Source of the DNA: Rhodobacteraceae bacterium UBA1943
Lineage (GTDB): Bacteria > Pseudomonadota > Alphaproteobacteria > Rhodobacterales > Rhodobacteraceae
Direction of reading: 5' to 3'
Assembly (NCBI GenBank): GCA_002336845.1
Contig: DDEX01000110.1
Coordinates: 1-24,379 of the forward strand
DNA length: 24,379 nucleotides
Shown: positions 16,326 through 23,465 of the stretch, one piece after another
How the letters are laid out: each line of letters starts with the position of its first letter
How positions within the stretch are numbered: the first letter of the stretch is position 1
Program-made: the position numbers and the translations under genes
Notes under the pieces: model-generated
The model's input: only the letters and a program-made list of their open reading frames with translations
Databases searched by the model: none
What the model was told of the DNA's origin: nothing

Positions 16326-16363
16326 CGATAAGCTGAACAAATAGGCTTATCGTAAGGTTTTTT
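16326..16363. promoter_or_regulatory. Perfect dyad and T-run between ferredoxin and hydrolase genes
   Basis: CGATAAGC (16326-16333) and GCTTATCG (16345-16352) form a perfect 8-bp inverted repeat with an 11-nt spacer; after TAAGG a run of six T residues (16358-16363) ends one base before the ATG at 16365. It could be the terminator of the ferredoxin gene, an operator, or a hairpin covering the ribosome site of the next gene. Confidence 0.45.
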
Positions 16364-16364
16364 C

Positions 16365-17423
16365 ATGCAGGCTCCTTCCATCCGTCCCGGCGGGCATTCG
16401 CCATCGACTGACGGCGACGTCAATTTGTACATCAACCCCGAGGCGCAGGCCCAACCATGGTTTCAGGCAAACCGACGGGTGATTTTCGTCAACGGGATGG
16501 ATAATACCCCGCAGGACCATGTGGAAAGCGCCACGGCGCTGTCCCTGCTTCAGGGGTGTCCGGTCGTCGGGGTGTTCAACAAATCCGACGGCAAATGGGC
16601 CGATCTGGGTCAATGTGTGGCCGACAAGCTGCGGATGATGCCGGTGCAGGCCGGGGGCGACCGCAACAGCTTTGAGGGCTGGGCCACGGCGACCGAGGCG
16701 ATGTATCAACTGGCCCGCCGTGCGGCCCCGATGATGCAGAAAACCGATTTTGTCGCCTCGATGATCGACGGCAATGCGGCGGCACTGGCGGTTTACGGCC
16801 TGCTGGCGGGCGCGGGCGGGCTGGAGCCACTGCGCACGCCGATCTATTGCCACAGCCAGGGCAACCTGATCACCTCGAATGCGCTGACGGCGGTGGCGCT
16901 GGCGCATGGGCCTGCGCGCATCGCGGGGATGGAGGTGAACAGCTTCGGCTCTCCCTGCCGGTTCTGGCCGCCGGGGCTGCGCCGCACCAACAACGCCTTT
17001 ACCTTCGACCCGATCACCTGGCTGGACCTGAAGGCCGACATGACCAGCAGCAAAGTGGGCTTTGTCGCGGGCCATGGCTTCAAACTTTACATGCAGAAGG
17101 ATGCGGAATTCGTCGTCAACCGCTTTCGCTTCGGGGCATTCGGCACGACGATGGACATGGATGAGGAGGGATTGGCGAAATTCCTCGTTTCGCTGGGGCC
17201 AAATCCGCAGCGCCTGCGCCCGATTTTCGAGCGGCTGCGCGACATGCACCAGACCGACAGCGACGATGTGGCGCTGGCCTATGTTCAGGCGGCGCCCAAG
17301 CCGGTGTTGCAGGCGCTGAAACGGACCGATCCGGGGTTGATCACGCTTTTGATCGGCCTGCTGAATTCCGGCTGGACTGCCGCTGATGAAAAGCGCGCGA
17401 TCGCGGTGCTGGAGGGGCTTTAG
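16365..17423 (+). CDS. Lipase-like alpha/beta-hydrolase of unrecognised family
   Basis: This 352-residue protein has no signal peptide or membrane helix. A strand-turn VIFVNGMDNTP (residues 39-49) resembles the oxyanion-hole strand of lipase-like hydrolases, and IYCHSQGNLI holds a nucleophile elbow with Ser164 (H-S-Q-G, in place of G-x-S-x-G). Candidate partners are Asp215 (FTFDPITW) and His237 (VAGHGFKLYM), in the order Ser-Asp-His expected for this fold. The pattern VNG...HSQGN...D...H is, in my memory, also found in C-terminal lipase domains of some secreted or polymorphic toxins, but this protein stands alone. The substrate is unknown. A TAAGG near the start may be the ribosome site. Its stop overlaps the convergent DUF1178 gene by a few bases. 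Confidence 0.7.
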   Translation: MQAPSIRPGGHSPSTDGDVNLYINPEAQAQPWFQANRRVIFVNGMDNTPQDHVESATALSLLQGCPVVGVFNKSDGKWADLGQCVADKLRMMPVQAGGDRNSFEGWATATEAMYQLARRAAPMMQKTDFVASMIDGNAAALAVYGLLAGAGGLEPLRTPIYCHSQGNLITSNALTAVALAHGPARIAGMEVNSFGSPCRFWPPGLRRTNNAFTFDPITWLDLKADMTSSKVGFVAGHGFKLYMQKDAEFVVNRFRFGAFGTTMDMDEEGLAKFLVSLGPNPQRLRPIFERLRDMHQTDSDDVALAYVQAAPKPVLQALKRTDPGLITLLIGLLNSGWTAADEKRAIAVLEGL

Positions 17424-17836
17424 TTCGCCTTGGGGCGCGGCAGGAATGGCAGGGGGGCGACGGGGATGCCGTCCTCCAGCAATTTGCGCGCCTCATCCGG
17501 GCGGGCCTCGCCATAGATCGCGCGGGCCGGGGAGTCCCCGTCGTGCATGGCGCGGGCCTCGGCGGCAAAGCCAAGGCCGACATATTCGGAATTTTCTTCG
17601 ACCTGACGGCGCAGGGCAGCCATCGCCACCTCGATCTCGGATTGCGGCTGGGCAAGGGCGGGCCGATCCTGCCCCTGCGCCACAGCGGGGGCCATCAGGG
17701 CCTTGGTGACCGAAGTTTCCCCGCACAGGCTGCAAGCGACATGGCCCCCCGCCTGCAACGCATCAAAGGCCGCAGCCGACTGGAACCAGCTTTCGAAATC
17801 GTGCCCCTTGGCGCATCTGAGGGTATAGCGGATCAT
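17420..17836 (-). CDS. DUF1178 family zinc-ribbon-like protein
   Basis: A 138-residue cytoplasmic protein whose N-terminus MIRYTLRCAKGHDFESWF and CSLCG motif are typical of DUF1178. Cys8, His12, Cys35 and Cys38 are placed to bind one metal, probably zinc. The middle contains the conserved EENSEYVGLGFAAEARAMH segment and the end a conserved PVAPLPFLP. Function is unknown. It follows the Nudix gene by 30 bp on the same strand and overlaps the stop of the convergent hydrolase by a few bases. Confidence 0.88.
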   Translation of the reverse strand: MIRYTLRCAKGHDFESWFQSAAAFDALQAGGHVACSLCGETSVTKALMAPAVAQGQDRPALAQPQSEIEVAMAALRRQVEENSEYVGLGFAAEARAMHDGDSPARAIYGEARPDEARKLLEDGIPVAPLPFLPRPKAN

Positions 17837-17866
17837 GCCCTTAACCTATGCGGGAAACGGCAAAGT

Positions 17867-18337
17867 TCAAGCTGCCGCCGGCTCGATGTCCAGCAGCACC
17901 GGCAGCGCCATCAGCAGGCCGCGCAGCTCGGGTTCGGCAACCAGACGCGCGGCCTTGGTATGCTTGAACCATTTGCGGCTGCGCAGCGCGTCTTCGGGGT
18001 ATTTGCGCTTCAACTCGGCTACACGCAGCGAAAAGACGTCAACGCGGCAGGGCACCGATTTGCCAGGTTTCAGCACCTTGTCATAGCCGAAGGCGCCAAT
18101 GGCGGTGTCGGTCACATCGCCCTTGACCCCGGCCTCTTCCCAGGCCTCTTGCGCGGCAGCGGCCGCCGAGCCGCGGTCTGCCATCGGCCAGCCCTTGGGA
18201 ATGACCCAGCGCCCGGTATCGCGGCTGGTGATCAGCAATACCTCGACCCGCCCGCGGTGCATCCGCCAGCAGATGGCCCCATACTGGATGGAGGCAGAAG
18301 CCCCGGCCAGCGGGGGAGATGCAAAGTCTTTGGGCAT
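17867..18337 (-). CDS. Nudix hydrolase with degenerate Nudix box
   Basis: A 156-residue protein with the Nudix fold signature: WVIPKGWP leading into the box at residues 49-71 (G, then QEAWEEAGV). The metal-binding Glu64, Glu67 and Glu68 and the Gly70 are kept, but the box has Arg55 where Glu is usual and Gln63 where Arg is usual. The short form with PKGWPM resembles diphosphoinositol polyphosphate phosphohydrolase-like Nudix proteins; the natural substrate in bacteria is uncertain. It heads a two-gene unit with DUF1178 and is divergent from the deacetylase-like gene. Confidence 0.87.
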   Translation of the reverse strand: MPKDFASPPLAGASASIQYGAICWRMHRGRVEVLLITSRDTGRWVIPKGWPMADRGSAAAAAQEAWEEAGVKGDVTDTAIGAFGYDKVLKPGKSVPCRVDVFSLRVAELKRKYPEDALRSRKWFKHTKAARLVAEPELRGLLMALPVLLDIEPAAA

Positions 18338-18467
18338 TTCAGTGCCTGTCTCGGGGGTCAGATGATGCTCTGACGCTGATTAAACATGATCATGGGGGCT
18401 TTCCCGTGGAGTGCAAGTGTCGAATACCGGACCTTTTGGCGATTTTACGACATTTGTTTCATCTGGA

Positions 18468-18495
18468 TTGAGAAGCCAGCGCCAGACACTACCAT
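18468..18495 (+). promoter_or_regulatory. Candidate promoter of the deacetylase-like gene
   Basis: TTGAGA (18468-18473) and TACCAT (18490-18495) are 16 bp apart. The predicted RNA start falls at or within a few bases of the ATG at 18503, and no ribosome binding site is visible, so the message could be leaderless. Confidence 0.3.
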
Positions 18496-18502
18496 ATCGC
18501 GC

Positions 18503-19633
18503 ATGAACAGGCAGACCCATATCGGCCCCTTGATGATCGCCAGCGGAATCTATCGCCGGTCAAGTTATGGCGGCCTGCATCCGTTGCGGGTGCCACGGGT
18601 CTCGACCGTGCTTGATCTTGCCGGGGCGCTTGGCTGGTTGCCCGCCGGTCGGTATCGGCAAAGTCCGCGTGCCAAGCCAGCCGCACTGACCGCCTGGCAC
18701 AGCGCCGACTATATCGCCGCATTGCAACAGGCCGAGGCGACCGGAATGGCAACGCCCGAGATGCGCCGCCGCCACGGTCTGGGCACCACCGCGAACCCGG
18801 TCTTTCCCCAGGTGTTTTCCCGTCCTGCCACGGGCGCGGGCGGCATTCTGCTGGCGGCGGAATTGCTGGGTCATGCTGCATCGGGGGCGGTGCATGTGCC
18901 AGGCGGTGGCACCCATCATGGTCTGCCCGACCGCGCCAACGGCTTTTGCTATCTGAATGATCCCGTGCTGGGCATTTTGCGGCTGAAGGCGCTGGGAATG
19001 GGGCGGATCGCCTATGTCGATATCGATGCGCATCATTGTGACGGGGTAGAGTTTGCCTTTGCCGGTGACCCATCGGTGCGGTTGATTTCGGTTCATGAAG
19101 AGAACCGCTGGCCGTTCACAGGGCGGTTGCAGGATGACGGTGGCGGCAATGCCTTTAACCTGCCGGTGCCGCGCGGGCTGAACGACACCGAGATGCGGGC
19201 CGTGCTGGAGCGGCTGATCCTGCCGCGCGTGGCGGAATTTTCTCCTGATGTCATCGTGTTGCAGGCGGGGGCGGATGCGCTGCTGGAAGATCCGTTGTCG
19301 CGGCTGGCCTTGTCGAACAATGCCCATCTGGCGGTGTTGCGGGCGTTGCGACCGCTGGCGCCGCGCCTTTTGCTGCTGGGGGGCGGCGGCTATAATCCGT
19401 GGAGCGTGGGGCGCTGCTGGACAGCACTTTGGGGCGCACTGTCGGGGCAGGACTTGCCGGACCACCTGCCGCCCGAAGCGGCACAGGTCCTGCGCGACCT
19501 GTCCTGGATGGGGGGCGCGCGGCCGCCGCCAGAGCCTGCGATGCTGACCTCGCTGCTTGATCCCCCGCGCGAAGGCCCGCTGCGGGCAGAGGTGGCCGAG
19601 CGGCTGCACACCCTGTCGCTGCGGCGCGGCTGA
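18503..19633 (+). CDS. Histone deacetylase-family amidohydrolase (AcuC/HDAC-like)
   Basis: A 376-residue zinc hydrolase of the arginase/deacetylase fold that likely removes acyl groups from acetylated lysines, polyamines or small amines. Active-site features are the His138-His139 pair (THHGLPDRANGFCYLND), zinc ligands Asp175 and His177 (DIDAHHCDG), Asp258 (QAGADALLED) and the transition-state tyrosine Tyr297 (GGGGYNPW). The motif reads HHCDG where HHGDG is usual. The frame is open to 18386, but conserved sequence starts near GIYRRSSYGGLHPLRVPR, so the ATG at 18503 is used. Its stop abuts the convergent waaA stop with no gap. Confidence 0.9.
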   Translation: MNRQTHIGPLMIASGIYRRSSYGGLHPLRVPRVSTVLDLAGALGWLPAGRYRQSPRAKPAALTAWHSADYIAALQQAEATGMATPEMRRRHGLGTTANPVFPQVFSRPATGAGGILLAAELLGHAASGAVHVPGGGTHHGLPDRANGFCYLNDPVLGILRLKALGMGRIAYVDIDAHHCDGVEFAFAGDPSVRLISVHEENRWPFTGRLQDDGGGNAFNLPVPRGLNDTEMRAVLERLILPRVAEFSPDVIVLQAGADALLEDPLSRLALSNNAHLAVLRALRPLAPRLLLLGGGGYNPWSVGRCWTALWGALSGQDLPDHLPPEAAQVLRDLSWMGGARPPPEPAMLTSLLDPPREGPLRAEVAERLHTLSLRRG

Positions 19634-20869
19634 TCAACCGCCCGGCGGCTGGCCCGCCAGCGCGCGCAGGATCGCGGCAATGATCGCCTCGCCCCCGGTT
19701 TCGCGCGGCAAGGCCTTGTCGGCATGGGCGGTCAGGGCGGCCTGCCGTTCGGCCGTCAGGCTGCGCAGGGCAGCCGCCAGATCCGCAGGCCGCGCGACGC
19801 GGATCGCACCATCGCCGGCATCCAGCGCGGCAAAGGGGGCGGCGTTGTTCGACACATCCGGTCCGTGCAGGATGGCACAACCCGCGCGTGCCGGTTCCCA
19901 TGGGGTATGGCCGCCCCGGGGGGCGAAGGTGCCGCCGATCAGGCAGGCCCCGGCCATGGCATACCAGGCGGGCATCTCGCCCAGCGTGTCGGCCAGATGC
20001 ACCGGGGTTTCCGCCGTCGGAACCTGCGCCTTCGACCTTGTGGCAAAGGCAATGCCGCGCGCGGCCAGCAGGGCCTGCACCTCTTCGCTGCGGCGGGGAT
20101 GGCGGGGGGCCAGGATCAGATGGTCAAAGGCATCGCGCGCGGCCAGAAACCCGTCCAGCGCAATGTCTTCCTCGCCCTCATGGGTCGAGGCCGCCAGCAG
20201 GACCCGGTGGCGCGGCCAGGGGGGCGCAAAGGGCAGGGGGACTGCCTGCCCGTCCCCTTGCGCCTTCAGCGCCAGCACCGGGCCCGCCGCCTCTGGCCGC
20301 AGGCCCAGCGCCAGGAACCGGGCGCGCGATGCCTCGTCCTGCGCCGACAGCCAGTCCACCCGGCGCAACATGCCGCCGATCAATCCCGAGAGCTTGCCCC
20401 AGCGCGCCGCCGAGCGTTCCGACATTCGCGCCCCGATCACCAGAACCGGCACGCCCCGCCGATGTGCGGCAGCAATGCGCGAGGGCCACAGTTCGTTTTC
20501 AACGATCACCAGCGCCTGCGGCTCCCAGATATCCAGCACCCGCCCTGCCGCGCCCGCCGTATCCAGCGGTGCAAAGGCCGCCACCACACCGGGCAGGCCC
20601 CAGCCCGCCACCATGGCCCGGCCGGTCGTGCTGTTCGCGGTGACAAGAAGCTGCAAACCTGGCCGCGCCGCGATCAGCCGCTCTACCACCCAGCGGGCGG
20701 AGGTCAGCTCTCCGTTCGAGGCGCCGTGCAGCCACAACCGGGGTGCCGATGCAGGTTGGGCCCCAGGCGGCGGCACATGGCCCAGCCGCTCACGCAGGCC
20801 ACCGCGAAAGGTAGCAAAGGCCAGCAGCACCGGCAGCAGAGCCGCCATGATCAGTTGATAGAACACCAT
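19634..20869 (-). CDS. waaA: 3-deoxy-D-manno-octulosonic acid (Kdo) transferase
   Basis: WaaA (KdtA) adds Kdo from CMP-Kdo to the lipid A precursor at the inner face of the cytoplasmic membrane. The 411-residue GT-B glycosyltransferase has an N-terminal membrane anchor (YQLIMAALLPVLLAFA), the acceptor-site motif WLHGASNGE with the likely catalytic base Glu54, the LVIVENELWP segment, LAPRHPRR, and the donor-site motif GGTFAPRGGHTPWEPA. Length is close to the usual ~425. It begins 9 bp after the amidase stop, so the two are probably co-transcribed, an association for which I know no functional reason. Confidence 0.94.
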   Translation of the reverse strand: MVFYQLIMAALLPVLLAFATFRGGLRERLGHVPPPGAQPASAPRLWLHGASNGELTSARWVVERLIAARPGLQLLVTANSTTGRAMVAGWGLPGVVAAFAPLDTAGAAGRVLDIWEPQALVIVENELWPSRIAAAHRRGVPVLVIGARMSERSAARWGKLSGLIGGMLRRVDWLSAQDEASRARFLALGLRPEAAGPVLALKAQGDGQAVPLPFAPPWPRHRVLLAASTHEGEEDIALDGFLAARDAFDHLILAPRHPRRSEEVQALLAARGIAFATRSKAQVPTAETPVHLADTLGEMPAWYAMAGACLIGGTFAPRGGHTPWEPARAGCAILHGPDVSNNAAPFAALDAGDGAIRVARPADLAAALRSLTAERQAALTAHADKALPRETGGEAIIAAILRALAGQPPGG

Positions 20870-20878
20870 GCTTCAGCC

Positions 20879-22309
20879 CTAGCGGGCCACAGACCCTTCG
20901 GCAAGAACCGGCGGGCGCCGCGATGGCCAGTCGGTGGCCCGGTGCCATGCCTGACCCACGGCCAGCACCTTGGCATCCGCGCCTACGGGGCCGGCAATCT
21001 GCATTCCCATCGGCAAACCTTGTGCCCCGAACCCGACCGGCACCGACAGGGCAGGCAGGCCGATCAGGCTGATCGGGATCACCACTTCCATCCAGCGGTG
21101 ATAGGTATCCATCGGCTTGCCGTTGATCTGTTGCGGCCAGCGCCACTCCACCGGAAAGGGCCAGACCTGCGCGGTGGGCAGCACCACCACGTCGAACCGC
21201 TGGAACAGCCGCGCGGCATGGGCATACCAGCGGCTGCGGATCATGCTGGCCTCATAGACGGCTTCGGCGGTCAGGCCCATGCCCTGTTCGATCTCCCAGA
21301 TCGTCTCGGGTTTGAGTTGCGCGCGTTTGGCCGGATCGGCGTAAAGCGCCCGAAAACCGCCCGCGTTCAGCATGGCGCGCAGCGTCACCCAGGCCTGCCA
21401 CAGCTTTTCCGCCGGAAAGGGCGGCGGCAGCGCCTCGACCACCGCTCCCATCTCCTGAAACTGGCGCAGGGCGGCCTCGCACAGTTCCAGAATTCCCGGC
21501 TCCATCGCATAGGCGCCACCCCAGTCGCCCAGCCAGCCAATGCGAAGGCCGCGGATGTCGCGGTCCAGCCCGGCGACATAATCCTCGGTCGGCCGGCCGA
21601 AGGGCACCTCGGGGTTCTCGCCCGCCTGTATCGCCAGAAGGCGGGCCACATCCTCGACCGTACGGCCCATCGGCCCCTCGGTCGCCAAGGTTGCCAAATG
21701 CGTGTCACCCTCGGCATCGGCAGGCACGAGGCCCCAACTTGGGCGAAAGCCATAGATGTTGCAGAACGCCGCCGGATTGCGCAGCGACCCCATCATGTCA
21801 CTGCCATCGGCCACCGGCACCAGCCGCGCCGCCAGCGCCGCCGCCGCCCCGCCCGACGATCCGCCCGCCGTCAGCGCCAGATCATAGGGGTTCTTCGTCG
21901 CACCAAAGACCGGGTTGAAGGAATGGCTGCCATGCCCCCATTCCGGCGTGTTGGTCTTGCCGATGAAAATGGCCCCCGCCGCCCGCATCCTTGCGGCCAG
22001 CAGATCGTCTTTCGCGGGCACGAAATCGGCGAACAAGGGGCTGCCAAAGGTGGTGCGCAATCCGGCAGTCGCGCACAGATCCTTGACCGCCAGCGGCAGC
22101 CCATGCAGCCAGCCCTTGGGCACCGCATCATCCGCCGCCCGCGCCTCGGCCATCAGCGCCTCGGGGTCGCGCAAGGACACCACCGCATTCACCGCGCCGT
22201 TCAGCGCCGCAATCCGGTCCAGATGCGCCGCCATCACCTCGGATGGCGCCACCTGCCGCGCGGCAATCATGCGCGACAGATCGGAAGCCGAAAGCCCGGT
22301 CAGATCCAT
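20879..22309 (-). CDS. Amidase signature-family hydrolase
   Basis: This 476-residue enzyme hydrolyses an amide bond of unknown substrate. It carries the Ser-cisSer-Lys triad of the amidase signature: Lys76 (PLAVKDL), Ser151 (AGGSSGGAAAA) and Ser175 (DGSDMMGSLRNPA), with FGFRPSWG-type sequence following. It could be an aliphatic or aryl amidase; no second GatCAB subunit gene is nearby, so GatA is unlikely. The ATG at 22309 is preferred to a GTG at 22315 because GGAAAGG lies 5 bp upstream. That ribosome site and the ATG itself belong to repeat copy D. It lies 77 bp after a polyamine-type binding protein gene on the same strand. Confidence 0.9.
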   Translation of the reverse strand: MDLTGLSASDLSRMIAARQVAPSEVMAAHLDRIAALNGAVNAVVSLRDPEALMAEARAADDAVPKGWLHGLPLAVKDLCATAGLRTTFGSPLFADFVPAKDDLLAARMRAAGAIFIGKTNTPEWGHGSHSFNPVFGATKNPYDLALTAGGSSGGAAAALAARLVPVADGSDMMGSLRNPAAFCNIYGFRPSWGLVPADAEGDTHLATLATEGPMGRTVEDVARLLAIQAGENPEVPFGRPTEDYVAGLDRDIRGLRIGWLGDWGGAYAMEPGILELCEAALRQFQEMGAVVEALPPPFPAEKLWQAWVTLRAMLNAGGFRALYADPAKRAQLKPETIWEIEQGMGLTAEAVYEASMIRSRWYAHAARLFQRFDVVVLPTAQVWPFPVEWRWPQQINGKPMDTYHRWMEVVIPISLIGLPALSVPVGFGAQGLPMGMQIAGPVGADAKVLAVGQAWHRATDWPSRRPPVLAEGSVAR

Positions 22310-22366
22310 TTGCACCTTTCCAAATACTCTCGGGAGGGGTCGGGGGAGGGGAGACAGCCCTCCCCC
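22307..22366 (+). repeat. Intergenic repeat, copy D, overlapping the amidase start
   Basis: The 23-bp block at 22307-22329 is identical to copy C. It is followed by a GC hairpin with stem GGGGGAGGG / CCCTCCCCC (22342-22350 with 22358-22366) and loop GAGACAG. On the minus strand the order is hairpin, AGTATTT, GGAAAGG, then the amidase ATG, so the element supplies the amidase ribosome site; the hairpin may attenuate transcription from the upstream gene. Confidence 0.7.
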
Positions 22367-22386
22367 AGCAACAGGTCAGCCGTGGC

Positions 22387-23418
22387 TTACTTTTGCAGTT
22401 CGGTCCAGATCGCGGTCATGTATTCTTGGGCCTGGGGCGAGCAGGTGGGCAGGAAATGACCGGATGCCTTGAACTGTTCCGGAATCACCACTTCGGGCGC
22501 GGTCTTCATCTCTTCCGGCATGAACTCTTCCGAACCGGCGATGCCGTTGGCATATTTCGCAAAGCCGGAAATCAGCGCGGCATTCTCTGGCTGCAGGATG
22601 AAGTCGAGGAACTTGTAGGCCTCGTCCACATTTTTCGCGTCCTTGAGCAGCGCGACCGAGTCCATCCACAGCGGGTAGCCCTCTTTCGGATAGCCATACT
22701 GCACGTCGCCATTCGTGGCGATGCGGGCACGCATGGTCGAGCCGTTCCAGTTCACCGATGCCGCCCAGTCGCCGTTCGACAGCCGCTCGGTGGCGCCATA
22801 GTCCATGCTGATCCAGTCGGGCTTGGCCGCCAGCAGCGCGTCACGCGCCTTTTTCAGCACTTCCTTGTCCTCGGTGCAGGGCTGACCGCCTGCCCAGAAG
22901 ATCGCCATGTTGACCACATCGTTCATTTCGGGAACGACGTTGATCTTGCCCTTCAATTCGGCCGGCACGTTCAGGAACACGTTGGAGGTGTTGATGTCTC
23001 CCGAATAGATCTTGGTGTTTACGGCAACACCAGTCGAGCCCCACTGCCACGGAATCGTGTGCACGCGGCCCTTGTCCCAGGCGACATCTATCCATTCCGG
23101 CGCGATGTTGCCCTTGTGGGGCAGCTTGGAATCATCCAGCGGCACGATCAGGCCCTTTTCGACCCAGATCGGCACATAGTTGGCCGATGGCACCACCAGG
23201 TCGAACCCGGCGCCGCCGGCCTCGACCTTGGCCAGGGCGGTGTCGTTGCTGTCGTATTCGGTCACCGTCACCTTGATGCCGGTTTCCTTTTCGAACTTCG
23301 CCAGCAGCTCGGGGCTGGTGTAGTTGCCCCAGTTATAAAGCTGCAACTGCCCCTCGGCCATGGCCAGCGTGGTGCTGGCCAAAAGCGCGAAGGTCGCGGT
23401 GAGCATGGTCTTTTTCAT
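22387..23418 (-). CDS. Periplasmic substrate-binding protein of a polyamine-type ABC transporter
   Basis: A 343-residue binding protein with a signal peptide (MKKTMLTATFALLAS...AMA). It matches the PotD/PotF family of spermidine/putrescine binding proteins: LQLYNWGNYTSPELLAKFEK at the mature N-terminus, FDLVVPSANYV, IPWQWGSTGVAVN, and EGYPLWMDSVAL, whose Trp and Asp correspond to polyamine-contacting residues in PotD. Two cysteines (GGQPCTED and LPTCSPQ) may form a disulfide. Ligand identity is inferred only. A GGGAG site precedes the ATG at 23418. It is a close tandem paralogue of the next gene, with a 47-bp gap; no permease or ATPase gene is in the window. Confidence 0.9.
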   Translation of the reverse strand: MKKTMLTATFALLASTTLAMAEGQLQLYNWGNYTSPELLAKFEKETGIKVTVTEYDSNDTALAKVEAGGAGFDLVVPSANYVPIWVEKGLIVPLDDSKLPHKGNIAPEWIDVAWDKGRVHTIPWQWGSTGVAVNTKIYSGDINTSNVFLNVPAELKGKINVVPEMNDVVNMAIFWAGGQPCTEDKEVLKKARDALLAAKPDWISMDYGATERLSNGDWAASVNWNGSTMRARIATNGDVQYGYPKEGYPLWMDSVALLKDAKNVDEAYKFLDFILQPENAALISGFAKYANGIAGSEEFMPEEMKTAPEVVIPEQFKASGHFLPTCSPQAQEYMTAIWTELQK

Positions 23419-23465
23419 TCGGTGGTCTCCCTGTGGTCGTTGGTGTCCCTGCGCCGGCTTCCCGG

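Noticed and set aside
20879..22309. Amidase as GatA of the aspartyl/glutamyl-tRNA amidotransferase
   Set aside because: No gatB or gatC nearby, and the GSDMMGSLRNPA motif fits general amidases better than the usual GatA motif.
19724..22459. Open frame of 911 codons on the plus strand
   Set aside because: It is antisense to waaA and the amidase, runs through repeat copy D, and is Arg/His/Gln-rich without domain signals.
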